A DNA stretch of 64,000 nt from Bryobacteraceae bacterium (GTDB lineage Bacteria; Acidobacteriota; Terriglobia; Bryobacterales; Bryobacteraceae): the NCBI GenBank assembly GCA_025056865.1, contig JANWVO010000054.1, positions 62,001 to 126,000 on the forward strand, written 5' to 3'. A program made the position numbers and the translations under genes. Under the pieces are notes generated by a model. It was not told the DNA's origin and searched no databases. It worked only from the letters and a program-made list of their open reading frames with translations. Shown here one piece after another: positions 1 to 9,653 of this stretch; position 1 is the stretch's first letter, and every line of letters begins with the position of its first letter.

Positions 1-1151
1 TGATCGTGCGCCCGGATCTCCAGATGCCTGCCCTGACGCAGTTCACCGATGGCAACGGGCCGATTTTCGCGGGCCGGATCTTCCCCTTCTGCTTCATTAC
101 CATCGCCTGCGGCGCCATCAGCGGCTTCCATTCGCTGATCAGTTCCGGCACGACGCCGAAGCTGATTGCGCGCGAGAGCCACATCCGCCCGGTCGGCTAC
201 GGATCGATGCTGCTGGAAAGCTTCGTGGCGATGATGGCGATGGTGGCGGCGTGCGCGCTCGAGCCGGGCGTGTTCTTTGCGGTGAACTCACCGGCGGGCA
301 TCGTGGGCGCGACGCCGGAGGCGGCGGCGGCCACAATCAGCGGCTGGGGCTACCCCGTGACCCCGCAGCAGATGCAGGAGCTGGCGAAACACGTCGGCGA
401 GGAGACGCTGTTCTACCGCACCGGCGGGGCGCCTTCGCTCGCGCTCGGCATGGCGCATATCTTCTCGCGTATTGCCGGCAACGAAGCGGTGCTGCGCTTC
501 TGGTACCACTTCGCCATCATGTTCGAGGCGCTCTTCATCCTCACAGTGATCGACGCCGGCACGCGCGTGGGGCGCTTCATGCTCCAGGACTTCCTCGGGC
601 ATCTGTGGAAGCCACTGGGGCGGACGAGCTGGATGCCCTCGGTGCTGCTGACCAGCGCGCTCATCGTGGCCGCGTGGGGCTACTTTCTCGTGCAGGGGGT
701 GCTGGACCCGCTTGGAGGCATCAACTCGCTGTGGCCGCTGTTCGGCATCGCCAACCAGCTTCTGGCCGCAGTGGCGCTGTGCGTGGCGACGACGATCCTC
801 ATCAAGATGCACGGGGCGAAGCACATGTGGATCACCATCGTGCCGCTCGCCTGGCTGGTGACGGTGACTTTCGCCGGAGCATGGCAGAAGATCTTCAGCA
901 GCGCGCCCCGCGTGGGGTTCCTCGCGCAGGCGCGGCTGCTGGAGGCCGGGCCGCAGACGGCGCAGACGAGGCAGCTCATCTTCAACAACCGGCTGGACGC
1001 CGTCGTCTGCGGCATCTTCCTGGTTCTCGTCGCCGCCATCCTGATCGACTCGATCCGGGTGTGGGCGGGACTGTTGCGGGGCACCCGCGAGGCGCGGAGC
1101 TTCGAAGCGCCGTTTGTGCCGTCGCGGCTGGAGGCGGAGGAACTCGGATGA
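1..1151 (+). CDS. cstA: Carbon starvation protein CstA, C-terminal part (truncated by window edge)
   Basis: Inner-membrane peptide/pyruvate transporter of the CstA family. Only about 382 C-terminal residues are present and the reading frame is open through base 3, so the start lies before the window; full-length members are roughly 600-700 residues. Several hydrophobic helices are visible, including segments around [23 protein letters not shown] and [20 protein letters not shown], which are conserved in the CstA C-terminal half. The stop codon overlaps the start of the small YbdD/YjiX gene (ATGA), the arrangement usual for cstA, which supports the identification. Family membership is seen in the sequence; the exact substrate is not. 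Confidence 0.93.
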   Translation, partial: IVRPDLQMPALTQFTDGNGPIFAGRIFPFCFITIACGAISGFHSLISSGTTPKLIARESHIRPVGYGSMLLESFVAMMAMVAACALEPGVFFAVNSPAGIVGATPEAAAATISGWGYPVTPQQMQELAKHVGEETLFYRTGGAPSLALGMAHIFSRIAGNEAVLRFWYHFAIMFEALFILTVIDAGTRVGRFMLQDFLGHLWKPLGRTSWMPSVLLTSALIVAAWGYFLVQGVLDPLGGINSLWPLFGIANQLLAAVALCVATTILIKMHGAKHMWITIVPLAWLVTVTFAGAWQKIFSSAPRVGFLAQARLLEAGPQTAQTRQLIFNNRLDAVVCGIFLVLVAAILIDSIRVWAGLLRGTREARSFEAPFVPSRLEAEELG

Positions 1152-1327
1152 AGCAGGTACTGCGGACGTTCTGGGGCACGCTGGCGGAGATCCTGCGCGA
1201 GCTGGCCGACGAGCGCGCCTACGAGCGGCACCTGCGCCTGCACGGGCGCGCTCCTTCCGGGCAAGAGTGGCGCCGCTTCAGCGAAGAACGGCTGCGGATG
1301 AAGTACCAGCGGCCGCGCTGCTGCTAA
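1148..1327 (+). CDS. YbdD/YjiX family small protein, Cys-Cys C-terminus
   Basis: A 59-residue protein translated from an ATG that overlaps the cstA stop codon. The [22 protein letters not shown] stretch and the ending MKYQRPRCC fit the YbdD/YjiX family, whose genes normally follow cstA/btsT-type transporters and are thought to be needed for transport activity. The protein ends in Cys-Cys and TAA. As I recall, some relatives end in Lys-Cys-selenocysteine before the stop (KCU-star group), so this would be the all-cysteine version. It is probably cytosolic and acts with the transporter; the mechanism is not established. Confidence 0.88.
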   Translation: MKQVLRTFWGTLAEILRELADERAYERHLRLHGRAPSGQEWRRFSEERLRMKYQRPRCC

Positions 1328-1336
1328 CAGACCGGC

Positions 1337-2998
1337 TCAGGAGAGCACGGGAAGCTCCGGGCGCCGCCGCTCTTCCGGGATGGGCACTTCCGCAGGCGTC
1401 GTATACACGGGTTTCGCGCCGTTCGAAAAGTCGAGGTACAACTTTCGCCGCAGGATCCACTCCGGGAAATGCGCCAGCCGGAACAGCGGCCATTTCATTG
1501 CGGGCCCGAACAATTTCCGGCCCAGCAGGTAGTAATAAATGGGAATTCCGATGTTGAATTTCCAATGAACGCTGCGCTGGCGGCGGAAGAAATCGATGTT
1601 ATACCGCCAGCAGGTGAAGAAGAATTCCCACTGAAGGTCGGTCAGGCGGGCGATCTTCGCGCCGTCTTTCGTGGCCAGCTTCGTGTCCTCGAGCGGCACG
1701 AACAGCGTCGGGATGACGCACCATTTGGCGTCCTTCAGCGCGAAGAGCAGATCGAGCGACTGCTTGGTGTCTTCCCGCGTTTCGCCCGGCAGCCCGATGA
1801 TGAACGTGCACATCGGGAACCAGTTGGCGCGGTTCATGATCTCCATGCCCTTCAGCACCACGTCGGGCCACTGCTCGGGGCGGAACGGGTAGCTCTTGCC
1901 CTTCATGAACTGCTTGAAGAGGCGCACCGAGCCGGTCTCCAGCCCGACGAACATCATCGCGTAGCGATGCTCGGGATGCGTGGACGCGGGATGCTGGTTG
2001 ACGCTCTTGTCGACGGCGAGATGCAGCTCCTCGACGATTTCCGGCTGCACCACCACCGGCGCCATGGTGCCGTGCGTCATCATGATGTGCTTGACGCCGG
2101 GCACGGCAGCCACGCTCTCGAAGAGGCGCTTGAGCGCGGGCAGGTTCGTCGTGAAGCGCTTGCCCTGCTCGTAGAGGAAGAGATCCTCGGTGCAGAGCGT
2201 GATCGTGTCCGCGCCCTGCGCGACGGCGCGGCGGACGTTTTCAAGGATGTGTTCGAGCGGGATGCTCTTGCCGGCGCGCAACGCCACGGAGCAGAACTGG
2301 CAGCCGCGCCCGCAGCCGCGCGTGATCTCGACGACGCCGAAGGTTGACCGGTTGATGCCCGCAGGGATCGACTCCAGCTTCGGCGACTTGCACTCAATGC
2401 GCGCGGGCAACGGCTCGCCGCGGATGGCGCGTTCGAACAGGTCCACGGCGACCTCTTCCGCCTCGCCGTCCACGATCGTGTCGATCTTCCACTCCGCCTG
2501 AAGCCCCTTGTGCGCGATCTGCCACGCGCCAGGGCCGCCGACGATGAGTTTCAGATGATGCCGGTGCTGATCGATGACCGGATGATGGATCAGGCGGCGG
2601 AATTCGGCGGCGTTGATCGGCTCGCAATCGCGTCCGTAAAAGCCGGCATAGACATCGGTGGCAAACGTAATGCCGAGCGGATTATGCGCGTGCACGCCGA
2701 TGACGCGCGTATCTTCGCCGACGAAAAGAGGGAGCTGATCCGGATAACAGACGGCGACGTTTTCCTCGCCGAAACGGCGCGCCAGCAGCGCCTCGATGAC
2801 GCGCAGGCCATTGGGAACGTATTTCGCGGTCCCGTCCGGGTTCACCTCCACGGCCGTGGACCAGTCCGTTCCCATGATGCGGGCGTATTTGTCCGGGAGT
2901 GTGGCGAGCAGCATTTGCCGCCAGGTGCTGCGCTGATATTCCGTCGATTCCGATGTGCTGGCAGCGAGAACGATGAGCTTACCGCGCGACTGCAACAA
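1337..2998 (-). CDS. B12-binding-type radical SAM protein
   Basis: A 553-residue radical SAM enzyme. The cluster motif RGCGRGCQFC supplies Cys at about 229, 233 and 236 (C-x3-C-x2-C). The N-terminal ~190 residues resemble a cobalamin-binding-like domain (GVHAHNPLGITFATDVYAGF) but lack the textbook D-x-H-x-x-G motif. The region near 400 contains FIIGLPGETREDT, the glycine-rich strand typical of radical SAM barrels. I chose TTG at 2998 because AGGAGG at 3010-3005 sits 6 bases upstream; an in-frame ATG at 3040 has no such site. A good sigma70 promoter lies at 3083-3055. The substrate cannot be read from sequence; relatives are annotated only as B12-binding domain radical SAM proteins. Confidence 0.85.
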   Translation of the reverse strand: MLQSRGKLIVLAASTSESTEYQRSTWRQMLLATLPDKYARIMGTDWSTAVEVNPDGTAKYVPNGLRVIEALLARRFGEENVAVCYPDQLPLFVGEDTRVIGVHAHNPLGITFATDVYAGFYGRDCEPINAAEFRRLIHHPVIDQHRHHLKLIVGGPGAWQIAHKGLQAEWKIDTIVDGEAEEVAVDLFERAIRGEPLPARIECKSPKLESIPAGINRSTFGVVEITRGCGRGCQFCSVALRAGKSIPLEHILENVRRAVAQGADTITLCTEDLFLYEQGKRFTTNLPALKRLFESVAAVPGVKHIMMTHGTMAPVVVQPEIVEELHLAVDKSVNQHPASTHPEHRYAMMFVGLETGSVRLFKQFMKGKSYPFRPEQWPDVVLKGMEIMNRANWFPMCTFIIGLPGETREDTKQSLDLLFALKDAKWCVIPTLFVPLEDTKLATKDGAKIARLTDLQWEFFFTCWRYNIDFFRRQRSVHWKFNIGIPIYYYLLGRKLFGPAMKWPLFRLAHFPEWILRRKLYLDFSNGAKPVYTTPAEVPIPEERRRPELPVLS

Positions 2999-3054
2999 CG
3001 GGAACCTCCTGGAACAACCTGAGTCTGGCGTCGCGAGCAAACGCTGTCACTCGC

Positions 3055-3083
3055 ATCATAACCTACTCGAAACTAACGTTCAA
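3055..3083 (-). promoter_or_regulatory. Sigma70-type promoter for the radical SAM gene
   Basis: On the minus strand, TTGAAC (3083-3078), a 17-base spacer, then TATGAT (3060-3055). The predicted start near 3048 gives a leader of about 50 bases before the TTG start. The -35 box matches that of two other promoters in this window. Confidence 0.7.
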
Positions 3084-3136
3084 GGAATCTGGAAGACGTT
3101 GTATAGATTGAGCCCCGCGCTCATGCCGACCGCGGT

Positions 3137-4876
3137 TCAGCGGGCTGGAGGGCGTCCGGCGCCCTCCCTGAGAGTGTGCAGGGTGTTGACTGACTCAATC
3201 TCGAAGACCTCCGTGAGGCCGCTCGGCCAGTGCACGGTAGCGCGCGCCTTCGCCGCATGGCCAAGCCCGAAGTGGACGCGCAGGTCGTTGGCGGAATAGA
3301 AGCTGGCCTGCGAGAGCACGGCTTTGGCCTGCCTCTTGCCGCCGTACTCCAGCACGATGCGGGCGCCGATGGCGGCGCGGTTGGACTTTGTTCCCACGAG
3401 CTGGAGCTGGACCCAGTTCCGGCCCTCGGCGGCGAGGTCGTTGCGGAGCAGCGAGGGCGGCTCGTTGCGGTTCCACAGGACGATGTCGATGTCGCCGTCG
3501 TTGTCGAGGTCGCCGAATGCGGCGCCGCGGACGGAGTGCTTTTCGAGCATCGCCGGGCCGGCCTCTTCTTCCAGCCATTCGAAACGCGCGTCGCCCAGGT
3601 TGCGGAACAGCATGGGCCGCGTCTTGTAGGGGTAGGCCGGAAGCGCGGCTTCGGTCTCGGGGTAAACGCAGCCGGTGCCGATGAAGATGTCGGGCAGCCC
3701 GTCGTGGTCGAAGTCGTAGATGCCGGTGCCCCAGCCGACGCGCCGCGTTTCGACGCCGATGCCCGCCTTCAGCGTGATGTCGCGGAACATGCCCTTGCCG
3801 TCGTTGACGTAGAGCACGTGCGTGTCGTCGGCAAAATGGGTCTTGAAGATGTCGAGACGGCCGTCGAGGTTGACGTCGCCGATGCCGAGGCCCATGCCGG
3901 CCTGTTCCATGCCGTCGTCGTTCAGGGCGATGCCGCGTTCGATGGCCTCCTCGGTGAAGGTGAGATCGCCGTTGTTGCGGAACATGAGGCTCGGCGTGGA
4001 ATCGCAGGCATTGTAGATGTCCTGCCAGCCGTCCTCGTCGATGTCGAAGGCGGTGGCGGTCATGCCGAAGCTCTTGTCATACTTCGCGATCCCGGCCTTT
4101 TCGCTGATGTCCTCGAAGGTGCCATCGCCGAGGTTGCGGTAAAGCCAGTGGCGGGCGGTTTTCAGGCCGCGCGGGCCGCAGGAGACGGGCACTCCTTTCC
4201 AGTTGCAGTTCGGATTTTCTCCCGGTTTTGGCGTGTTTTCCAGGTCGAAATCGATGTAATTGGAGACGTAAAGATCGAGAAACCCGTCGCGGTCGATGTC
4301 GACGAAAGTGGCTCCGGCGCCCCAGCGGGGCCGCTTCGGGCGCGGGTTCGGCAGCAGGCCGGCCTGCGCGGCGACGTCGGTGAAAGTGCCGTCGCAGTTG
4401 TTCCGGTACAGGGCGTTGTCGCCCCAATAGGTGACGAAGAGGTCGATGCAGCCATCGTTGTTGTAGTCGCCGATGGCGGCGCCCTGCGCCCAGCCTGGCT
4501 CGCGCCAAAGCCCGGCCTTCTTCGTGACGTCCTCGAATTTCAGGCCGCCCAGATTGCGGTACAGGCGGCTGACGGCGTCCGGCGGCGGGTTGGAGATCTT
4601 CGAGCCGACGATCAGGAAGATGTCTTGCAGGCCATCGTTGTCGTAATCGAAGATGGCCACGCCGCCGGAGGAGGTTTCAATCACGTAATCGGATTTCTCC
4701 TCGCCCCCATAATGGAGCACCTGGCGGAGGCCGGCTTCTTTGGCCACGTTGGTGAATTTCGCATGCCAGGGGATGCCCGAGGCGCGGGGCTTGGCCTGCG
4801 GTTTGACGCCGCGGCTGGCGATGCCCTGTCCCCAGAGCACACCGGCGGCAAGGATGAGCAGCGCGGGGAGACGCAT
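3137..4876 (-). CDS. CRTAC1 family protein: FG-GAP/VCBS repeats plus ASPIC/UnbV domain, secreted
   Basis: A 579-residue exported protein. It starts with a signal peptide (MRLPALLILAAGVLWGQ), then has a long run of VCBS/FG-GAP repeats with recurring Asp-rich calcium-loop motifs such as FDYDNDGLQDIF, IGDYNNDGCIDLF, VDIDRDGFLDLY and LDNDGDIDIV. The last ~70 residues (GARIVLEYGG...VHFGLGHA...VHWPSG) are an ASPIC/UnbV domain. The start ATG overlaps the stop of the upstream TPR gene (ATGA at 4873-4876 on this strand). The pairing with a TPR protein behind a TonB-type receptor is common in Acidobacteriota. The function is unknown; a seven-bladed integrin-like propeller acting at the cell surface is likely. 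Confidence 0.88.
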   Translation of the reverse strand: MRLPALLILAAGVLWGQGIASRGVKPQAKPRASGIPWHAKFTNVAKEAGLRQVLHYGGEEKSDYVIETSSGGVAIFDYDNDGLQDIFLIVGSKISNPPPDAVSRLYRNLGGLKFEDVTKKAGLWREPGWAQGAAIGDYNNDGCIDLFVTYWGDNALYRNNCDGTFTDVAAQAGLLPNPRPKRPRWGAGATFVDIDRDGFLDLYVSNYIDFDLENTPKPGENPNCNWKGVPVSCGPRGLKTARHWLYRNLGDGTFEDISEKAGIAKYDKSFGMTATAFDIDEDGWQDIYNACDSTPSLMFRNNGDLTFTEEAIERGIALNDDGMEQAGMGLGIGDVNLDGRLDIFKTHFADDTHVLYVNDGKGMFRDITLKAGIGVETRRVGWGTGIYDFDHDGLPDIFIGTGCVYPETEAALPAYPYKTRPMLFRNLGDARFEWLEEEAGPAMLEKHSVRGAAFGDLDNDGDIDIVLWNRNEPPSLLRNDLAAEGRNWVQLQLVGTKSNRAAIGARIVLEYGGKRQAKAVLSQASFYSANDLRVHFGLGHAAKARATVHWPSGLTEVFEIESVNTLHTLREGAGRPPAR

Positions 4877-5994
4877 CAGCGGCTTTCGGGCCCCTCTTTC
4901 ATCAGCGTATCGGATTCGATCCGAAGCCGGTCGCGCTCCACCACGCGCGCCTTCAGCCGGCGGACTTCCTCGAATTCCGCCCGCGCTTCGGCGATGCGGC
5001 CCAGGGATTGATAGACGCGGCCCAGGGCGAGACGGATGGCTTCCTGATCGGGCAGGATCCGTTTCGCGGTCTCGAGCTCGCGCAGCGCCTTTTCCAGATC
5101 TCCTTCCCGGTGGTAGATCCTGCCGAGCTGATAGTGAGGATCCGCGTAATTGGCGCGCAGGCGGATGGCGCGCTCGAGCATCTTCTTGCCTTTTTCCGAG
5201 TCGCCGTTGCGGTCGTAGAGGACGCCAAGCTGATAAGTCGATTCGGCGTCTTGAGGGTTCAGCTCGACGGCCTTCTCGAGCAGTGGAATGGCGGCGGCAT
5301 CGTTGCGTTCCAGCAGTTCGAGCCGGCCGAGGGCGGCGATTGCCGGCTGGAAATCCGGCTGGAGGCGCACGACCTCGCGGAAGGCCTCCTTGGCTTCCGC
5401 CCACATTCCGCGGCGGTAAAGCAGCAGGCCTTCGATGAGCTTCGCCTGAGCCGGATTGGACTCCGTCTTCACCAGGTAGGCCGCGGCTTTCTCCTCGTCC
5501 CCACCCCGCGCATGGGCGTAGGCGAGCGCGTAAAGAATGCTGCCGTCCCGCGGATTCAGGCGATAGGATTTCTCGAGCTCCTCGAGCGCGCCGCGCATGT
5601 CGCCGGACTCCATCAGGCACAGCCCCAGAAGCTGCCGCGCGCGCGCCTCGTTCGGGTAGCTTCTCAGGAAGGCGCGGAAATGCCGCGCGGCCTCAGGGAA
5701 GCGCTTCAACTGGCTCAGAGCTACAGCGAGGTTGAAGTGCACCTCCACCAGTCTGGGATTCGCACGGAGGGCCTTCTCGTACAGGGGCACCGCATCGGCG
5801 TATTGACCACGGCGGGCCTGCACCGCCGCGAGGTTCGACCAGCCTTCAGCAGAAGCGGGGAATCGTTTGACGTGTTCGCGGAATAGCGCCTCTGCGCGGT
5901 CCAGATCTCCGCGCGCAAAAGCACGCTGGCCGTCCCCCAGCAGGTCTGGCTGAGGGACGGCCAGCAGAAAGGCGAGCAGCGCGAATCCCGTCAT
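4876..5994 (-). CDS. Tetratricopeptide repeat protein with signal peptide
   Basis: A 372-residue protein with a hydrophobic N-terminus (MTGFALLAFLLAVPQPD) followed by about nine TPR units. Recurrent pairs such as GDLDRAEALF, GQYADAVPLYEKALRANP, GDMRGALEELEKSYRLNP, NDAAAIPLLEKAVELNP and GDLEKALRELETAKRILP are plain. It is probably periplasmic and mediates protein-protein contacts. It starts 33 bases after the end of the Oar-like receptor gene and overlaps the CRTAC1 gene by 4 bases, so the three genes look like one operon read from 9546 to 3137. It has no enzymatic motif. Confidence 0.9.
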   Translation of the reverse strand: MTGFALLAFLLAVPQPDLLGDGQRAFARGDLDRAEALFREHVKRFPASAEGWSNLAAVQARRGQYADAVPLYEKALRANPRLVEVHFNLAVALSQLKRFPEAARHFRAFLRSYPNEARARQLLGLCLMESGDMRGALEELEKSYRLNPRDGSILYALAYAHARGGDEEKAAAYLVKTESNPAQAKLIEGLLLYRRGMWAEAKEAFREVVRLQPDFQPAIAALGRLELLERNDAAAIPLLEKAVELNPQDAESTYQLGVLYDRNGDSEKGKKMLERAIRLRANYADPHYQLGRIYHREGDLEKALRELETAKRILPDQEAIRLALGRVYQSLGRIAEARAEFEEVRRLKARVVERDRLRIESDTLMKEGPESR

Positions 5995-6027
5995 TCCGGT
6001 CTCAGGATATCGCGCCTGCTGCGCGGC

Positions 6028-9000
6028 TCAGAAGTACCACTTGGCCGCGAGCTGAATGATGCGCGGGTCGCGGGTCGCCGTGAGGGCGCCGAAGCCGAAG
6101 CGGCCGCCCGTGCCGCCGAGCGCGTTGGGCAGGTTGATGATGCGCGAGCCGTCGCGGCTGAACACCATCGACCGGTTGAAGTCGCTGAAGCGGGTGTGGT
6201 TCCACGCGTTGAACATCTCCACGCGAAGCTGGATGTACTTCGACTCGTCGTTCTTCCAGTACGGGAAGTTCTTGAAGACGGAGATGTCCCAGTTGTGGTC
6301 GCCGGGGCGGTATACGACGCGCGGGCCGCTGTCGAAGCCCTGGCTGCCCTTGAACGGCGGCAGCCGGAAGCCGGCGGCGTTGGCGTCGATCCATGCGTAG
6401 TCGCCCTTGGTGTAGTTGAACTTGCCAGTGATGACCGGACGCGGGCCGACGTCGACCGAGCCGGTGAAGCGCTCATTGAGGTTGCCGAGACCGTCAATGG
6501 AGAAGCTCAGGTTGTCCGGCTGGCCCGTCTGCATGGTGGTGATGCCGGAGATCTGCCAGTTGTTGACGATGTGGCCGAGGAACTTCGAGGCGGCCGAATC
6601 GCCCTTGGCGAACTTCGGCAGGTTGTAGACGTAGTTGAACACCAGGTTGTGGGTCCGGTGGTAGAACAGCGGGCCGTAGTCGGCGACGCGCATGTTGAAC
6701 GGGTGGTTGGTGGTGTAGTCGTCGGTGGTGGTGCCGAGGGCGCGCGACCAGGTGTAGGCCACGCCGAAGGTGAGGTCGCGGCCGAACCGCCGGTTGGCGC
6801 TCATCTGGAGCGAGTGGTAGTTGGAGTTGGCGCCAAAGGCGATGATGCTGGTGTTGGCGTAGCCCTGGAACGGCCGGTAGAAGAGCACGTTCTTCGTCGT
6901 GGAGCCGTCGAACTGCGGATTCGCGTTGAGCGGATCCTGGTTCTCGGGCAGCCAGGCCGACCCGTAAGGCACCGCGTTGAAGTTGCGGCGGTAGATGATG
7001 TGGTTCGACACCGAGGCGACGTAGCCGACGTCAAACAGGACGTTGAACGGCAGCTCGCGCTGGATGCTTACGTTCCAGTTATAGGTGGTCGGGATCTCGC
7101 CGTTCTTGTCGAACCCGTTGACGTTGGCCGGGAAGTAGATGCCCTCGCTGGCCGGCGGGATGGAGGCCAACTGCCCGTAATAGAACTGCGGGCTGTTGGT
7201 CGAGGGCGGATTCGGCAGCATGTCGAACACCGGGTTGCCCTGGAAGCGGTCGTAGAACACACCGCCGCCCATGCGCAGCACGGTCTTCGGCATGAACTGG
7301 TAGGCGATGCCGATTCGCGGCGCAAAGAGGATGCCCTGGCCGTTGATCAGGCCCTTCGGGTAGCCATCGCGGCCGGCGCGTCCCATGCCGTTGGCGTAAA
7401 GGCCATCGATGAAGCCGCCGCCGGCGTTGACGATGGCGCCGGTGAGCGCGCGCGGGCCAAGCTGCCCGGTCACCGGGTTGCGGGCATAGACGGTGCCGGT
7501 GTTCGGATCGCGGTACGGCTGCCAGAGCTGCGCCGCATTGGCCGGGTTATAGAGCGCCGGGTTGAACGAGGAGGTTTGCAGCGCCTTGTCATACTGCGGC
7601 TGGATCCAGTAGAACCGCATGCCGTAGTCGATGGTGAGCTTGCGGGTGACGCGCCAGGAATCCTGCCCGTACCATTCGACGTTCCAGTAGCGGTACTGGC
7701 CATTGCGGACGATGTTGGACTGCTGGAGGCGCTGATAGGTGCCAGTGAGGCCGTTGGTCCACGCCCAGTTGGTGTCGAAGGGGTTGGAGGCGTCGCGGTC
7801 GAACCAGATGTTGCCGTTCACGCTGGTGAAGGCGGTCTGGTCCTTCAGGCTCTTGTGCAGGTAAATACCGAACTTGAGCGTGTGCGCGCCCAGGATCTTC
7901 GCGATGTTGTTCGAGATGTCGTAAGTGTGATTGAAGTTGCGGAAAGGCGTGCCGTTGAAGCCGGTGAAGGGAGCATTGGGGACGCCGCCCCAGCGCCAGT
8001 TCTGCACGAGGCCGAGCTTGTCGGCGTCAGGGAAGGGCATCTTGTAGCGGAGGCCCAGCTTGGCGCGCGAGAAGGCGTCGTTGACGGGGTCGATGTTGAG
8101 CCTGTTCTTCGACGACCCGAAGATGAACTCATTGGTGAGCGTCGGGTTGATCACCGTGGTGACGTTGGTGATGAAGCTCCAGCCGGGGTCGCCAAAGTTC
8201 ATGGGGCCGAACGGGATGTTGTAATCCGCGTTCCACTGCCCGTAGTTCATGTTGGTCTGGCTGTAGGTCTTGATGTAGCGGCTGTAGAGGCGCCACTTGT
8301 CGTTGATGTTGTAGTCGCCGCGGTAGACATACTCCCGCCGCGGGTACTGGTTGGAGAACTGGGTCTGGTAGTTGAAGCTCGGGTCGCGCCCGGCGGCGTT
8401 GGGCAACGGATACCAGTTCAGGATCTTGATGCCATCCGGATCCTGGCGCGAGGCAGGGATGATGTTGCCCGGGAACTGGGCTCCGCCCGCCAGCGGGTCG
8501 CGCACGACCACCGGGCTGCCGCCGCCCTCGAACGACCTGGAGAAGTCGCCCTTGCGCTCGAGCTCGGTTGGCACGGTGACGTTGCGAAGGGCCTGCGGCA
8601 CGAGCTGGTTCTGCCACTCCATGCCGACGAAAAAGAAGAGCTTGTTCTTCTCGGTATTGAACTTGTTGGGGATGTAAACCGGGCCGCCGAGGTTCCAGCC
8701 GGCGAAGTTGTAGCGGTAGAGCTGCCGCGGACGGCCTTCAATGTTGTTTCGCCAGGTATTGGCGTTCAGGCCCTCGTGCCGGTGGAAGATGTAACCGGTG
8801 CCGTGGAACTGCTGGGTGCCGGACTTGGTCACCACCTGGATCTGCGCGCCTGAAGAGCGGCCGAATTCGGCTGGCTGCGCGTTGGTGATGACCTTCATCT
8901 CCGCGATCATGTCGATGTTCGTGGTGGCCAGGACGCCGCCGTTGGAGCCGGTGTCGACGTTGGTGACGCCGTCCAGAAGCAGGTTGTTCTGGTTGCCGCG

Positions 9001-9546
9001 GTTGCCGTTGGCCATGATGCCGCCAAGGCCGCCCGTGTAAACGACGCCAGGGATGGTGCGGGCGAGGTCGAGGAAGTTGCGCCCGGTCATGGCGAGGTCG
9101 AGCACCTGCCGCGAGGTCAGGATGCCCGCCTTCTCCGCGCCCTGGGTGCTCACCTGGACGGCGCTGGCCTCGACGGTAATAGTTTCAGTGAGCGCGCCGA
9201 CGCTCAATACAAGATCGCCGAGCGTCACGCGGTCGCTGGCGAACACCTTGATGTCCTTCTGTTCGTATTTCTTGAAGCCCGGCGCTTCGATGGTGACCGT
9301 GTAGTTGCCAGGAAGCACCGGCGTGAAGACGAAGGCGCCGTCGGTGCCGCTCGTGGTGGAGCGGGTGCCGCCGGTCGCCTGGTCGATCAGGGTGACCCGC
9401 GCGCCCGTGATCACCGCATCCTGGGTGTCCTTGACCACTCCCGTAATGGATCCGGAGATCTGCTGGGCGAACGAGAGAGTGCCTGTCAGAGTGAGCAGGA
9501 TGGCTGCGCCGAGGATAAGGCACAGCCTTCCCCTTTGCATTCTCAT
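6028..9546 (-). CDS. Oar-like TonB-dependent receptor with carboxypeptidase-regulatory-like domain
   Basis: A 1172-residue outer-membrane protein. The signal peptide ends around LSFAQ; residues ~30-115 form a carboxypeptidase regulatory-like (CarboxypepD_reg) beta-sandwich (SITGVVKDTQDAVITGARV); a plug domain follows (GRNFLDLARTIPGVV); the remaining ~900 residues alternate short aromatic beta strands as in a large barrel and end in KWYF, the terminal Phe expected for outer-membrane insertion. Such Oar/TonB-like receptors are heavily expanded in Solibacter-type Acidobacteriota and probably import polymer fragments or other large ligands. The ligand is unknown. The first gene of the receptor-TPR-CRTAC1 group, it has a strong promoter at 9653-9625. 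ATG at 9540 is an alternative start. Confidence 0.92.
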   Translation of the reverse strand: MRMQRGRLCLILGAAILLTLTGTLSFAQQISGSITGVVKDTQDAVITGARVTLIDQATGGTRSTTSGTDGAFVFTPVLPGNYTVTIEAPGFKKYEQKDIKVFASDRVTLGDLVLSVGALTETITVEASAVQVSTQGAEKAGILTSRQVLDLAMTGRNFLDLARTIPGVVYTGGLGGIMANGNRGNQNNLLLDGVTNVDTGSNGGVLATTNIDMIAEMKVITNAQPAEFGRSSGAQIQVVTKSGTQQFHGTGYIFHRHEGLNANTWRNNIEGRPRQLYRYNFAGWNLGGPVYIPNKFNTEKNKLFFFVGMEWQNQLVPQALRNVTVPTELERKGDFSRSFEGGGSPVVVRDPLAGGAQFPGNIIPASRQDPDGIKILNWYPLPNAAGRDPSFNYQTQFSNQYPRREYVYRGDYNINDKWRLYSRYIKTYSQTNMNYGQWNADYNIPFGPMNFGDPGWSFITNVTTVINPTLTNEFIFGSSKNRLNIDPVNDAFSRAKLGLRYKMPFPDADKLGLVQNWRWGGVPNAPFTGFNGTPFRNFNHTYDISNNIAKILGAHTLKFGIYLHKSLKDQTAFTSVNGNIWFDRDASNPFDTNWAWTNGLTGTYQRLQQSNIVRNGQYRYWNVEWYGQDSWRVTRKLTIDYGMRFYWIQPQYDKALQTSSFNPALYNPANAAQLWQPYRDPNTGTVYARNPVTGQLGPRALTGAIVNAGGGFIDGLYANGMGRAGRDGYPKGLINGQGILFAPRIGIAYQFMPKTVLRMGGGVFYDRFQGNPVFDMLPNPPSTNSPQFYYGQLASIPPASEGIYFPANVNGFDKNGEIPTTYNWNVSIQRELPFNVLFDVGYVASVSNHIIYRRNFNAVPYGSAWLPENQDPLNANPQFDGSTTKNVLFYRPFQGYANTSIIAFGANSNYHSLQMSANRRFGRDLTFGVAYTWSRALGTTTDDYTTNHPFNMRVADYGPLFYHRTHNLVFNYVYNLPKFAKGDSAASKFLGHIVNNWQISGITTMQTGQPDNLSFSIDGLGNLNERFTGSVDVGPRPVITGKFNYTKGDYAWIDANAAGFRLPPFKGSQGFDSGPRVVYRPGDHNWDISVFKNFPYWKNDESKYIQLRVEMFNAWNHTRFSDFNRSMVFSRDGSRIINLPNALGGTGGRFGFGALTATRDPRIIQLAAKWYF

Positions 9547-9624
9547 TCGATATGTACCCCTTTCAGTCGTTCGGTCGCCGTCTCCTTCTCCGCCCGCAGA
9601 CGGAGTGGAGCCACGGTTAGCCGG

Positions 9625-9653
9625 ATTATATTACCGGCCGGTTCTGAATTCAA
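9625..9653 (-). promoter_or_regulatory. Strong sigma70-type promoter for the Oar-like receptor operon
   Basis: On the minus strand, TTGAAT (9653-9648), a 17-base spacer and a perfect TATAAT (9630-9625). The predicted start near 9618 gives a ~70-base leader before the ATG at 9546. It is the best-matching promoter in the window and lies in an A/T-rich patch. Confidence 0.8.

Noticed and set aside
6196-8853. 885-codon open frame on the plus strand opposite the first Oar-like receptor
   Set aside because: It mirrors the receptor gene; its translation is Val/Gly/Arg/Glu-rich with no motif, an expected antisense product of G/C-biased codons.
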